Of a stretch of DNA of 64,000 bases, positions 33,268-41,936 are shown piece by piece; position 1 is the stretch's first letter, and each line of letters starts with the position of its first letter. Below the pieces are notes generated by a model that saw only the letters and a list, made by a program, of their open reading frames with translations, had not been told where the DNA came from and ran no database searches. The DNA comes from Pelomonas sp051857475 (GTDB lineage Bacteria > Pseudomonadota > Gammaproteobacteria > Burkholderiales > Burkholderiaceae_C). Location: assembly GCF_051857475.1 (NCBI RefSeq), contig NZ_JBPZGZ010000004.1, forward strand, positions 248,001 through 312,000, written 5' to 3'. The position numbers and the translations under genes are program-made.

Positions 33268-34130
33268 GCCGCCACTCGCTCGGCCACGAAGGCCTGGTAG
33301 GTGCGCAGCGGGCGGCCGAGCAGGTCCTCGAGCTTGCGGGCCGCGCCGGGCGCCGGGATCTGACCGAGCTGCTGGATGCGGCTCATCATCAGGCGCAGGT
33401 CGTAGGCCAGCCAGCCGGGGGCGTTCTGGGCCAGTTGCGCTTCGAAGGCCTGGACGTCATCGCCCGCATAGTGGATTTCGCGCTTCAGGGCCTGGGCCCA
33501 GACTGCCGCGGCCGTTTCGCCGGTGAAGACTTCGTTGCCCGCCACTTCCAGCGTCAGTCGGGGCAGGGGTTCGGGCGCACGGTCGCGGCGCAGCAGTTCG
33601 GCCACGGCGATCTCGGCGATGTCGCGCACGTCCACCATGGCGCAGCCCTTGGGACCGATGGGCATGGGGAAGACGCCGTAGCCCTCGATGACGGGTTGGA
33701 TGGTGATGTCGTTCTGCATGAAGTAGGCCGGCCGCAGGATGGTGGCGGGCAGGTCCAGGCTTTCGATCATGCGTTCCACGGTGTGCTTGCCGGTGAAGTG
33801 GGGCACGTCGGTGTAGAGGTCGGCGTGGATGACGGAGAGATAGACGATGCGCTGGATGCCGGCCTCGCGGGCGACGTTGAGGGCCTGCAGGGATTGCGTG
33901 ACTTCGTCGGCGGCCAGCGCGTTCAGCAGGAAGAGGGTGCGCACGCCGGCCATGGCCTGGCGCAGCGACTGGACGTTGCCGAGGTCGGCGACGACGCCGT
34001 TGACGCCGGCGGGCAGGGACTGGTTGCCAGCCTGGCGGACCATGGCGGTGACTTGGGCGCCTTGTTTGGCAAGGCCTTGGACGACGAGGGAGCCGACGGT
34101 GCCGGTGGCGCCGATGACGAGGATGCTCAT
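33264..34130 (-). CDS. NmrA-like NAD(P)-binding oxidoreductase/regulator
   Basis: A 288-residue atypical short-chain dehydrogenase-like protein. The start MSILVIGATGTVGSLVV carries the GxxGxxG dinucleotide loop, and YLSVIHADLY, TGKHTVERMIE, LRPAYFMQN complete the NmrA/QOR2 pattern. Family members act as NADP-sensing or quinone-reducing proteins; a catalytic Tyr-Lys pair is not clearly present. Divergent from a LysR regulator at 129 bases, the arrangement typical of LysR-controlled NmrA-like genes. The start is chosen at the Rossmann fold; upstream residues are unlike the family. Confidence 0.85.
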   Translation of the reverse strand: MSILVIGATGTVGSLVVQGLAKQGAQVTAMVRQAGNQSLPAGVNGVVADLGNVQSLRQAMAGVRTLFLLNALAADEVTQSLQALNVAREAGIQRIVYLSVIHADLYTDVPHFTGKHTVERMIESLDLPATILRPAYFMQNDITIQPVIEGYGVFPMPIGPKGCAMVDVRDIAEIAVAELLRRDRAPEPLPRLTLEVAGNEVFTGETAAAVWAQALKREIHYAGDDVQAFEAQLAQNAPGWLAYDLRLMMSRIQQLGQIPAPGAARKLEDLLGRPLRTYQAFVAERVAA

Positions 34131-34259
34131 GATGGACTTTCGTGGGGTTGAGGGAGGAGCCGGCGCTGCGTTGCTGCCTGGCGTGAACGAAAGATAGGTC
34201 GTTGCATCCAATAAACACAGACGCCAAAATCAAGACGATCTGTCTACGATGTGAAACAC

Positions 34260-35138
34260 ATGGACCTCAATGCCCTGGCCGACTTCAATCTGGTGGCCAT
34301 CCATGGCGGCTTCGGTCGCGCCAGCCGGGCCAGCCGGCGTTCCAAGGCGACCTTGTCGAGGCGCGTCGCCGATCTCGAGGAGCAACTGGGCGTGCGCCTC
34401 ATCGAGCGCGGTGCCAAGGGCCTGGAGCTGACGGAGGCGGGCCAGCGCCTGCTGAGCCGGACCGAAGGCCCCATGCACGAGGTGGCCGACGCCTTCACCT
34501 CGGCACGCGAGGCGACGGGCAAGGTCAGCGGTCGTCTGCGCGTGGCGGCACCCATCCTGTTCTCGCAGTTGGCCATGGGGCGCCTTGCGGCCGAGTTCCG
34601 GCAGCTCCATCCGGATGTCACGCTGGAGGTGGTGGCCGAGGACCGGGTGGTGGACCTGGTCGAAGAGCAGTTCGACGTGGCGATACGTCCGAATCCGCGC
34701 ATGGACTCGGCCCTGGTGGGGCGCTGCTTTGCGAAGGACCGCCTGGTCGTCGTCGCTGCGCCGTCCATCGCGCGGCCTCAGCCGGGCCCCGCGGCCGCGC
34801 GGGTGGAGGCGGTTGTCAGCGCCTATCGCGACGGCGAGACCTGGTCCATCGACGGGGGCGCGCTGTTGATCGAGCCTGCTCCGGTGCTGAGGCTTTCATC
34901 CATGCTGATGCTCCGAGACGCCGCCCTGGCCGGGGCGGGCGTTGCCCTGGTGCCGCACTCCATCGTGTGGCGGCAGATCGCCAGCGGCGAGCTGGTGCAG
35001 TGGGGCGCCCTGCAGGCCAAGGAGGTGGAGCTGTGGGTGCTGCACACCTCGCGGCGCCTGGCCAGCCCCAAGGTCAAGGCCTTCGTGGATTTCATGGGCA
35101 GCCGCTACCCCGAGGGCAGCCTGGTGCTGACGGGCTAG
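34260..35138 (+). CDS. LysR-family regulator
   Basis: A 292-residue LysR regulator. MDLNALADFNLVAIHGGFG followed by RSKATLSRRVADLEEQLG is the winged helix-turn-helix of the subgroup that controls stress or quinone-reductase genes. The effector domain starts near 90 and ends with a KVKAFVDFMG helix. The ATG at 34260 fits the family; a GTG at 34251 would add three residues. The divergent NmrA-like gene is the obvious target. A bidirectional terminator follows, shared with the TonB receptor gene that converges on it. Confidence 0.9.
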   Translation: MDLNALADFNLVAIHGGFGRASRASRRSKATLSRRVADLEEQLGVRLIERGAKGLELTEAGQRLLSRTEGPMHEVADAFTSAREATGKVSGRLRVAAPILFSQLAMGRLAAEFRQLHPDVTLEVVAEDRVVDLVEEQFDVAIRPNPRMDSALVGRCFAKDRLVVVAAPSIARPQPGPAAARVEAVVSAYRDGETWSIDGGALLIEPAPVLRLSSMLMLRDAALAGAGVALVPHSIVWRQIASGELVQWGALQAKEVELWVLHTSRRLASPKVKAFVDFMGSRYPEGSLVLTG

Positions 35139-35168
35139 GAAGCTCGAGCGGCGAGATCCCGCAGCGGC

Positions 35169-35197
35169 AAAAAAAAGGGGCCCCGAAGGGCCCCTTG
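35169..35197 (-). terminator. strong Rho-independent terminator (for the TonB receptor, minus strand)
   Basis: AAGGGGCCC and GGGCCCCTT form a 9-bp stem (35175-35183 with 35188-35196, loop CGAA). Read on the minus strand it is followed by eight T, a textbook terminator 18 bases past the receptor stop. On the plus strand it follows the LysR gene with only TTGG, so it is weaker there. Confidence 0.85.
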
Positions 35198-35213
35198 GCT
35201 TGCGCTTGAGCGC

Positions 35214-37910
35214 TTAGAACGAGTAGGTGCCGCGCACGTAGTAGGTGCGGCCCGCTGCGTTGGCGTAGCGCGAATCCCAACCGCCGGACTGGAACAGGTC
35301 GCCCTGGTTGGTGAACGGCGGATCGCGGTCGAACAGGTTGCGAACGCCCAGCAGCAGAGACGCGCCCTTGATGGGCGACCAGCTGCCGTACAGGTCGGTC
35401 GTCGTGAAGGCCGAGACGTGGTTGGTCGGGGTGAAGTCCACATAGCCCGACTTGTAGTGCACGGCGGCGCCCAGAGCGAAGCTGCTGTAAGCCCAGTTCG
35501 CCGTCAGGTTGTGCTGCCACTTGAAGACCGGGCCGGCACCGGAGTAGACGCCGACGTTCTGCTTCCAGGGGCCCGTCTGGTAGTCCTGGTACTCGTACTT
35601 GTTGACGAAGGTGCTGTTCAGCGTGAAGTCGAACTGGCCGACGTTGGAGCGCAGGCGGTACTGGGCGCTCAGGTCCACACCGTTGGTGTTGGTGCCGCCC
35701 AGGTTCTGGTTCAGCTGCTCAACATAACCGCACTTCGGACCCGGGCAGTTGCTGGTGATGGACAGCAGGTTGCCAGGTTGCGCGAAGTGGAAGTACTGCT
35801 GGAACTGCTGGTATTCCTGGAACAGCGTCGACTGCGGCAGCACGGCGATGGCGTTCTTGATCTTGATCGCCCACAGGTCGATGCCCAGGCTCATATCGGC
35901 CATCGGCTCGAACACGGCACCCAGGGTGTAGTTCTTGGCCTTCTCGGGCTTCAGGAAGGCGTTGCCGCCGTTCTGGACCTGGAACTGGCCGTTGCAGTTC
36001 GCTTGCGATGCGCCGGGGATGGCGGTGCCGCCCGGGCAGTTGATCGGGTTGTTGAAGTTGCCGGCCGTGTTGGTGAACGACGTCGAGCTGTAGAGCTCGA
36101 ACAGCGTCGGGGCGCGGAAACCGGTGGAGGCCGATCCGCGGAACAGCACTTCCTTGCTGGGCTGGAAGCGGAAGGAAATCTTGGGATTGGTGCTGTCGCC
36201 GAAGTCGCTGTACTTGTCGTAGCGCAGCGAGCCGGTCAACTCCAGGGCCTTGTTGATCGGCACGTTGAGTTCGCCGTACGCCGCATAGACCTTGCGCGTG
36301 CCCTTGGAGGTCGCATCCGGATCGACACCGGTGGAGGCCGAGACGAGCTGGGCGAAATCCTTGATCGGATGCGAGTCGAAGTCCTCGTGACGGTACTCAC
36401 CACCCACGGCGATCGCTGCCGGTCGGCCAGCGCCGACCCAGTCACCCAGTTCGCGGCTGGCCGTGACCTTGAAGATGTTGACCTTGCCGACGGCGGTCTG
36501 CAGCTTGCCGTTCAGGGCAGCCTTTTCCAGCAGGGCGGTGCCTGCGGCGCTCTGCGCACCGAAGGGGTTGATGACGCCTTCGAGCAGGCCTTCACCGATC
36601 ATGTCGCCGTCACCGTAGCCACCGGTCAGGTTCTGGTCGACGGTGTTCTTGTTGGCCGAGAACTTGACCGAGTAGTCCCAGTTCATGGCATTGCCGTCGG
36701 CCGACAGGACGATGCGGCTTTGCTTGTTCTCGTTCATCTGGGCGCGCGAGCCGTTGGGGAAGTCGCGCCAGAGGACGTAGACGAAGCCAGGCTGCACGGC
36801 CACCGGGTTGGCAAAGGCGGCAGAAGGGTTGAAGGGCTTCAGGCCGACCGAGCCGTCGTCGAAGGTCGGATCGACGTGAGCGGTCGGGAAGTAGGGGTTC
36901 TTCTGACCATTGGGCATGGTCGGGTTCATGTAGTAGCCGCCGTAGGGCACGGGGGCGATGCGCGTCGTGACCCGGTTGCGGGTCAGGAAGGCTTCGGCGC
37001 CCAGTTCCAGCGAGTCATTGACGCGCAGCGTGCCCTTGAGCATGCCGGAGGCGGTGTCCGACTTGGGAGCGAAGTCGACGAAGTTGGGCGTGACGATCTT
37101 GCACTGCGTGCCGCCGGCGACGGGGATCAGCGAGGTGCCAGCGCAACCCGGAGCGGCCGGGTTGTACAGCGTGCCGAAGTCCTGGGTGTAGTTGGCGGGG
37201 TCGGTGCTGTTGGACAGTCCGCCGACGATGCGCTTGTTGAAATCGCGCTGGTCACCGGCGATCGGGTCTTCCTTCTTCACGCTGAGGAAGGCCAGCACGT
37301 TGAAGTTCTGGGTGGCGAGGTCGCCGAAGCCGAAGCCGACATTGGCGCTCTTGGCGCGGCCGCCTGCGGCCTTGGGCCGGTCGTAGCCGAGCGTGACGGT
37401 GGCGCCGTTGTAGCTCTTCTTCGTGATGAAGTTGATCACGCCGCCGATGGCGTCCGTGCCGTACAGGGCCGAGGCACCGTCGCGCAGAACTTCGATGCGC
37501 TCGATGGCAGCGAAGGGGATCATGTTCAGGTCGGGAGCCGAGCCGTCGACCGCGTTGTTGGCGATGCGTTCGCCATTCAGCAGCACCAGGGTCTTGTCCG
37601 CGCCGATGCCACGCAGGTCGGCGAAGGAGGCGCCGCCGCTGCCGGAGCCGATGGACTGGGCCGCATTGGTCGATTGCTGCACGGCCGTCAGGCTGGACAT
37701 GATCTGCTCGACCGACGTCACGCCGGAGTTGCGCAGGTCCTGCATCTTGATGACGGTGACGGGCACCGACGTCTCCGCGTCGATGCGCTTGATCGCAGAA
37801 CCGGTGACGGTCACGCGCTCGATCTGTTGCGGCTCGGCCTGTTGGGCCCAAGCGCTGAGACCACCGACGGTCATCAGGACCGCGGCGGCGATTTTGGTTT
37901 GCTTATGCAT
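35214..37910 (-). CDS. TonB-dependent outer-membrane receptor
   Basis: An 898-residue outer-membrane importer. The signal peptide is about 1-22 (ending AWA), the TonB-box-like segment ERVTVTGSAIKR lies at about 31-42, and the plug domain holds DLRNSGVTSVEQIMS, GASFADLRGIG, TLVLLNGERIA, IERIEVLRDGASALYGTDAIGGVINFITKK. The barrel ends in YVRGTYSF. The wording is that of the large proteobacterial TonB receptors with unknown or peptide/polysaccharide ligands. CTGGAG precedes the ATG. It is a stand-alone gene: a 480-base leader and IclR gene on one side, a terminator on the other. No partner reveals the ligand. Confidence 0.92.
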   Translation of the reverse strand: MHKQTKIAAAVLMTVGGLSAWAQQAEPQQIERVTVTGSAIKRIDAETSVPVTVIKMQDLRNSGVTSVEQIMSSLTAVQQSTNAAQSIGSGSGGASFADLRGIGADKTLVLLNGERIANNAVDGSAPDLNMIPFAAIERIEVLRDGASALYGTDAIGGVINFITKKSYNGATVTLGYDRPKAAGGRAKSANVGFGFGDLATQNFNVLAFLSVKKEDPIAGDQRDFNKRIVGGLSNSTDPANYTQDFGTLYNPAAPGCAGTSLIPVAGGTQCKIVTPNFVDFAPKSDTASGMLKGTLRVNDSLELGAEAFLTRNRVTTRIAPVPYGGYYMNPTMPNGQKNPYFPTAHVDPTFDDGSVGLKPFNPSAAFANPVAVQPGFVYVLWRDFPNGSRAQMNENKQSRIVLSADGNAMNWDYSVKFSANKNTVDQNLTGGYGDGDMIGEGLLEGVINPFGAQSAAGTALLEKAALNGKLQTAVGKVNIFKVTASRELGDWVGAGRPAAIAVGGEYRHEDFDSHPIKDFAQLVSASTGVDPDATSKGTRKVYAAYGELNVPINKALELTGSLRYDKYSDFGDSTNPKISFRFQPSKEVLFRGSASTGFRAPTLFELYSSTSFTNTAGNFNNPINCPGGTAIPGASQANCNGQFQVQNGGNAFLKPEKAKNYTLGAVFEPMADMSLGIDLWAIKIKNAIAVLPQSTLFQEYQQFQQYFHFAQPGNLLSITSNCPGPKCGYVEQLNQNLGGTNTNGVDLSAQYRLRSNVGQFDFTLNSTFVNKYEYQDYQTGPWKQNVGVYSGAGPVFKWQHNLTANWAYSSFALGAAVHYKSGYVDFTPTNHVSAFTTTDLYGSWSPIKGASLLLGVRNLFDRDPPFTNQGDLFQSGGWDSRYANAAGRTYYVRGTYSF

Positions 37911-38392
37911 CTCTGCTCCAGAAAAGAATGGCTAGCGGGTGTGCTGCCAAACGGCTCAGCCAAATAACAACGCGCCCGGTCGGGCGGTGGCTGGGGCAAA
38001 TTTTCGGAGCGCGCGAAATTCAGCCTGGCTTGGGAAAACCCCTAGCCTCCCCAGAAACGGCGGGTCATCGCGTCCGGATTGCGATGCAAGCTGTTGATTT
38101 CAATGAGGTTGTTCAGGCCTCGCAATAAGCGGAGATGTGGTTCAAATGCTGCAGTTTTCAGCGCAGCAATCCATTTTCACATTCGGCAACCATCTGGAAA
38201 AGGTGTATCAAAAAGTTTCAATCATTTATTTGTTGTTGGCTAATAAATGAATGACTTTTGGCTGGGCTGGGTCGAATGTGATCAGGAGTTGTGTTGATTA
38301 GCCACGGCAATGTGCCGCAAAGGCAAAAATAGTTTGCGAGGGTTTTTGCGAGATTTGCTGTCGCCAGGCTGTCGTGGCGACATCTGGGGATT
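37911..38392. other. 482-base non-coding spacer upstream of the TonB receptor
   Basis: No convincing gene. The half nearer the IclR end is clearly AT-richer than the surroundings. It contains a perfect 9-bp inverted repeat TCATTTATT/AATAAATGA (38222-38230 with 38242-38250, loop 11). It probably carries the receptor promoter and regulator sites, and may hold a small RNA, but no core promoter could be assigned with confidence. Confidence 0.5.
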
Positions 38393-39118
38393 TCAGCGGC
38401 CGAGTCGCCGTGACAAGAGGGCGGCGGCCTCGCGCAGGCGTTGGGCCAGAGGGCCATCCGGGGCCGTGTCGAAACTGGCCGTCGGCCCGATGGCCGTCAG
38501 CGCCAACACCAACCGCCCCGAGGCTTCGAATACCGGGGCGGCCGCGGCGCTGACACCCGCCACCACCCCGTCGCGCGAAGTGGCCAGGCCGGCCGCGCGA
38601 ACCTCGTCGGTGACCGTCGAATCCGGCGGCGGTTCGCCCAGGGCCTGGGCGTCCTCCGCCCGCCAGGTGGCAAACAGCCGCCCCGACGCCGTGCCCGCCA
38701 GGCTCATCACCGTGCCATGCCGCATGCTGATGTGCACCGGCGTCGGCCCCTCGGCCACGCGCACGATGGTGGGCCCACGCGTGCCCCAGACGGCGATGGC
38801 CACCGTGTGGCCGAGCTGCACGGCCAGCTCCTCGATGACTGGGGTGGCCAGGCGCACCGGGTCGTACTGCTGCAGGCTGATCAGGCCGAGCTGCAGGGCC
38901 AGTGGGCCCAGGCCGTAGGGGCCGCTGCCGCCGTCCTGCTCCACCAGGCCCAGTTTGATGAAGCTGACCAGATAGGGGTGGGCCTTGGCCGGCGTCATGC
39001 CCGCCTCACGGGCCAGGTCCTTCAGCGCCATCGGCCGGCCGTGGTGAACCAGGGCCAGCAGCAACTGGCCGCCTACTTCGATGCTCTGGATGCCGCGGGG
39101 GGCCTTGGTTTCCGCCAT
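38393..39118 (-). CDS. IclR-family transcriptional regulator
   Basis: A 241-residue regulator. The N-terminal winged helix (IQSIEVGGQLLLALVHHG, KDLAREAGMTPAKAHPYLVSFIKLGLV) is followed by the IclR effector domain (LGHTVAIAVWGTRGPTIVRV, MSLAGTASGRLFAT and the late VSAAAAPVFEASGRLVLALTAIG). IclR proteins commonly govern aromatic catabolism and bind the substrate or an intermediate. It is divergent (72 bases) from the MBL-flavin hydroxylase-homogentisate operon, which is its likely target. The start MAETKAPRG is the first in-frame ATG past the low-AT stretch. Confidence 0.92.
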   Translation of the reverse strand: MAETKAPRGIQSIEVGGQLLLALVHHGRPMALKDLAREAGMTPAKAHPYLVSFIKLGLVEQDGGSGPYGLGPLALQLGLISLQQYDPVRLATPVIEELAVQLGHTVAIAVWGTRGPTIVRVAEGPTPVHISMRHGTVMSLAGTASGRLFATWRAEDAQALGEPPPDSTVTDEVRAAGLATSRDGVVAGVSAAAAPVFEASGRLVLALTAIGPTASFDTAPDGPLAQRLREAAALLSRRLGR

Positions 39119-39190
39119 GTTCAAAATTCTATATTGGTGAATTGATTTGGAATAGGCTAAATTTCGGGCCTGACGCAGCCGGAGACCGCC

Positions 39191-40159
39191 ATGACCGCCA
39201 AAGCCTTTGCCTCGCAAGCCGACCTGGAAGAGAAGCAGGTCAGCTTCGAGCGCCTGTCCGAGCATGCCTGGGCCTACACGGCCGAGGGCGACCCCAACAC
39301 TGGCATCGTCATCGGTCGCGATGCGGCCATGGTGATCGACACCCAGGCCACACCCGTCATGGCGGCGGACGTGATCCGCCGCATCCGCGAGGTGTCGGCC
39401 GTGCCTATCAAATACGTGCTGCTCAGCCACTACCACGCGGTGCGCGTGCTGGGCGCTTCCGCCTTCAAGGCCGAGGGCCTGGAGCAGGTCATCGCCAGCG
39501 AGGGTACGCTGGCCCTGATCAAGGAGAGAGGCGAACAGGACAAGGCCAGCGAGATCGGCCGCTTCCCGCGCCTGTTCCGCAATGTCGAGTCCGTGCCGGC
39601 AGGCCTGACCTGGCCGACGCTGACCTTCAGCGGCCGGCTGACGCTGGACCTGGGCGGCGTGAAAGTCGAGATGTTCTCGCCCGGCCGCGGTCATACGGCC
39701 GGCGATACGGTGGCCTGGTTGCCCGAGGAGAAGGTGCTGTTCAGCGGGGACCTGGTGGAGTTCGATGCGACGCCCTATTGCGGCGATGCCCACTTCGAAG
39801 ACTGGCCGGCGACTCTTGCGGCCATCGCCAAGCTGAATGCCCAAGCCCTCGTGCCCGGTCGTGGCCCCGCGCTGAAGGGCGCCGAGCAAGTCGCCGCTGG
39901 CCTGGATGGCACGCGCGCATTCGTCAGCGAGCTCTATGCCGCCGTGCAGTCGGGTGTGAGGGCCGGCGAGGAGTTGAAGGCCGTCTACCAGCGCACCATG
40001 GCGGCGCTGCGGCCCAAGTACGGCCACTGGGTCATCTTTGACCACTGCATGCCTTTCGATGTGACGCGGGCCTATGACGAGGCGGGCGGCACTTCACATC
40101 CGCGCATCTGGACGGCAGAGCGAGACGTGGACATGTGGAAGGCGTTGGAAGGAGCCTGA
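39191..40159 (+). CDS. MBL-fold hydrolase-like protein of the homogentisate cluster
   Basis: A 322-residue metallo-beta-lactamase-fold protein, cytoplasmic. The fold is clear (TGIVIGRDAAMVIDT, GRGHTAGDTVAWL, VLFSGDLVE). The metal site is unusual: the canonical HxHxDH reads SHYHAVR here, keeping two His but losing the Asp and third His, and a later His is replaced in VPGRGPAL. So metal content may be one ion or altered. It is the first gene of the operon, with GGAGA five bases before the ATG, and its stop overlaps the hydroxylase start (TGATG). The role in the pathway is unknown; it may hydrolyse a conjugate of the phenolic substrate. Confidence 0.82.
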   Translation: MTAKAFASQADLEEKQVSFERLSEHAWAYTAEGDPNTGIVIGRDAAMVIDTQATPVMAADVIRRIREVSAVPIKYVLLSHYHAVRVLGASAFKAEGLEQVIASEGTLALIKERGEQDKASEIGRFPRLFRNVESVPAGLTWPTLTFSGRLTLDLGGVKVEMFSPGRGHTAGDTVAWLPEEKVLFSGDLVEFDATPYCGDAHFEDWPATLAAIAKLNAQALVPGRGPALKGAEQVAAGLDGTRAFVSELYAAVQSGVRAGEELKAVYQRTMAALRPKYGHWVIFDHCMPFDVTRAYDEAGGTSHPRIWTAERDVDMWKALEGA

Positions 40160-41739
40160 TGGACCTGCCGCGCTACCCGTATCACCAGACGCTGGAGCAG
40201 CGCTCCGGTCAGCCGGAGCGCCGGCCGGTCGTCATCGTCGGCGCAGGCCCGGTCGGGCTGACGCTGGCGCTGGACCTGGCGCGGCGCGACGTGCCCGTCG
40301 TCGTCATCGACGACAGCGACCGCATCGGCGAGGGCTCGCGCGCCGTCTGCTGGGCCAAGAAGACGCTGGAGGTCTTCGACCGCCTCGGTGTCGGCGAGCC
40401 CGTTGCGCGCGAGGGCGTGCGCTGGCAGCGCGGCCGCGTCTTCCACGGCGAGCACGAGGCCTATGCCTTCGACCTGCTGCCCGAGGCGCATCACAAGATG
40501 CCGGCCATGGTCAATCTGCAGCAAGACCAGGTCGAGGCGCGGCTGGTGCGCGCCGTGCAGTTGGACCCGCGTATCGAGCTGCGCGGCAAGCACGAGTTGA
40601 TCGGACTGGAACAGGATGACGAAGGCGTCACGCTGAATGTGCGCACGCCGGACGGCCTGTTCGATATGCGGGCCGACTGGGTGGTCGGCTGCGACGGTGC
40701 GCGCAGTCCCACAAGAACACTGCTGGGCCTGGGATTCCAGGGTCAGGTCTTCGAAGACCGCTTCCTGATCGCCGACGTGCGCCTGGCGACCGCTGTGCGG
40801 CCACGCGGCCTCGACCCGGCCAGGCCGGAGCGCTGGTTCTGGTTCGACCCGCCTTTCCATCGCGGCCAGTCCGTGCTGCTGCACGCCCAGGCCGATGGAC
40901 TCTGGCGCATCGACTTCCAGCTCGGCCGCGATGCCGATGTGGAGGCCGAACGCGACCCCGAGCGCATCAAGTCTCGCGTCGCGGCCATGTTGGGGACGCA
41001 CGGCTTCGAGCTGGCCTGGTCGTCCATCTATCAGTTCTGCTGCCGCCGTGCCGAGCGCTTCCGTGTCGGTCGCGTACTGCTGGCCGGTGACGCGGCCCAC
41101 CAGGTCTCGCCCTTCGGCGCGCGTGGCGCCAACAGCGGCGTGCAGGACGCCGACAACCTCGGCTGGAAGCTGGCCGCCGTGATCCAAGGGGAGGGCGGCG
41201 ACGTGCTGCTGGACTCCTATGAATTCGAGCGCCTGGAAGCCGCTGACGACAACATCGGCCATTCGACGCGGGCGACCGACTTCATCAGTCCCAAGAGCGC
41301 CTTGAGCCTGCGCCTGCGCAAGGCCGCGCTGGACCTCGCTGCGCGCACGGAGTTCGCCAAACCGCTGGTCAACAGCGGGCGGCTGTCGATGCCGACCGAG
41401 CATGTCGATTCGCCGCTGAGTACGGTCGGTGCCGAAGCGTGGACGAACGGCCCTGCGCCCGGCTGCCCGGCGCCCGATGCGCCGTTGGACGGCGATGGCT
41501 GGCTCAGCGAGCAGTTCGGCAAGGGCTTTGTGCTGCTGGCCTTTGGCTGGTTCGTCGAAGTGCCGGGCCTGCAGGTCGTCACGCTGCCGGGCGAGGGCAT
41601 CGCCGCCACGCGTTATGGCGCCCGTCCGGGCAGCGTTGTGCTGATTCGCCCCGACGCTGTCGTAGCCGCCCGCTGGCATCGCTTCGACGCCGGTGCGGTG
41701 GCATCCGCGCTGGCCCGCGCCCATGGGAGGCCTCAATGA
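40159..41739 (+). CDS. FAD-dependent aromatic hydroxylase, probable 3-hydroxyphenylacetate 6-hydroxylase flavoprotein
   Basis: A 526-residue class A flavoprotein monooxygenase. VVIVGAGPVGLTLALDLARR is the FAD/NADPH dinucleotide loop; DG-motif wording DWVVGCDGARSPTR and the GDAAHQVSPFGARGANSG motif bind FAD. The C-terminal thioredoxin-like segment is typical of PHBH-fold phenol hydroxylases. Upstream of hmgA and fahA, it should produce homogentisate from a meta-hydroxylated acid such as 3-hydroxyphenylacetate. In Pseudomonas putida U this step is done by MhaA with the small partner MhaB, and a small protein follows here too. 3-Hydroxybenzoate or related acids cannot be excluded. The start at 40159 overlaps the MBL stop. 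Confidence 0.82.
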   Translation: MDLPRYPYHQTLEQRSGQPERRPVVIVGAGPVGLTLALDLARRDVPVVVIDDSDRIGEGSRAVCWAKKTLEVFDRLGVGEPVAREGVRWQRGRVFHGEHEAYAFDLLPEAHHKMPAMVNLQQDQVEARLVRAVQLDPRIELRGKHELIGLEQDDEGVTLNVRTPDGLFDMRADWVVGCDGARSPTRTLLGLGFQGQVFEDRFLIADVRLATAVRPRGLDPARPERWFWFDPPFHRGQSVLLHAQADGLWRIDFQLGRDADVEAERDPERIKSRVAAMLGTHGFELAWSSIYQFCCRRAERFRVGRVLLAGDAAHQVSPFGARGANSGVQDADNLGWKLAAVIQGEGGDVLLDSYEFERLEAADDNIGHSTRATDFISPKSALSLRLRKAALDLAARTEFAKPLVNSGRLSMPTEHVDSPLSTVGAEAWTNGPAPGCPAPDAPLDGDGWLSEQFGKGFVLLAFGWFVEVPGLQVVTLPGEGIAATRYGARPGSVVLIRPDAVVAARWHRFDAGAVASALARAHGRPQ

Positions 41740-41936
41740 GCCAATTGAACCTGACCCCAAATTTCGGACGTGAAGCGGACGCCTTTTATGCCGAACTCAT
41801 CGCTGCCCAGGCCGGCTTGAGTGACGAACAGGCGGCCGACTGGCTGGCGCGCCTGACCCTGATCCTGTGCAACCACATCGGCGATCGTGAAGTCCTCCGC
41901 CAGGCCTTCGCAGCCGCCCACGAACACCATGACTGA
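41736..41936 (+). CDS. 66-residue DUF2783-like small protein, possible hydroxylase partner
   Basis: A small acidic helical protein, MSQLNLTPNFGREADAFYAE onward, ending in HEHHD. It has the DUF2783 look (two helices around a GLSDEQAADWLARLTLIL core). GGGAGG lies five bases before the ATG, the start overlaps the hydroxylase stop (ATGA), and its end overlaps hmgA by 8 bases, so its translation is locked between the two. By analogy with the coupling protein of the MhaAB system it may assist the flavin hydroxylase; this is inference from size and position. Confidence 0.78.
   Translation: MSQLNLTPNFGREADAFYAELIAAQAGLSDEQAADWLARLTLILCNHIGDREVLRQAFAAAHEHHD

Noticed and set aside
35418..37967. An 849-codon plus-strand open frame opposite the second TonB receptor
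   Set aside because: Antisense of a receptor with full plug and barrel motifs; low-complexity Val/Asp/Gly product.
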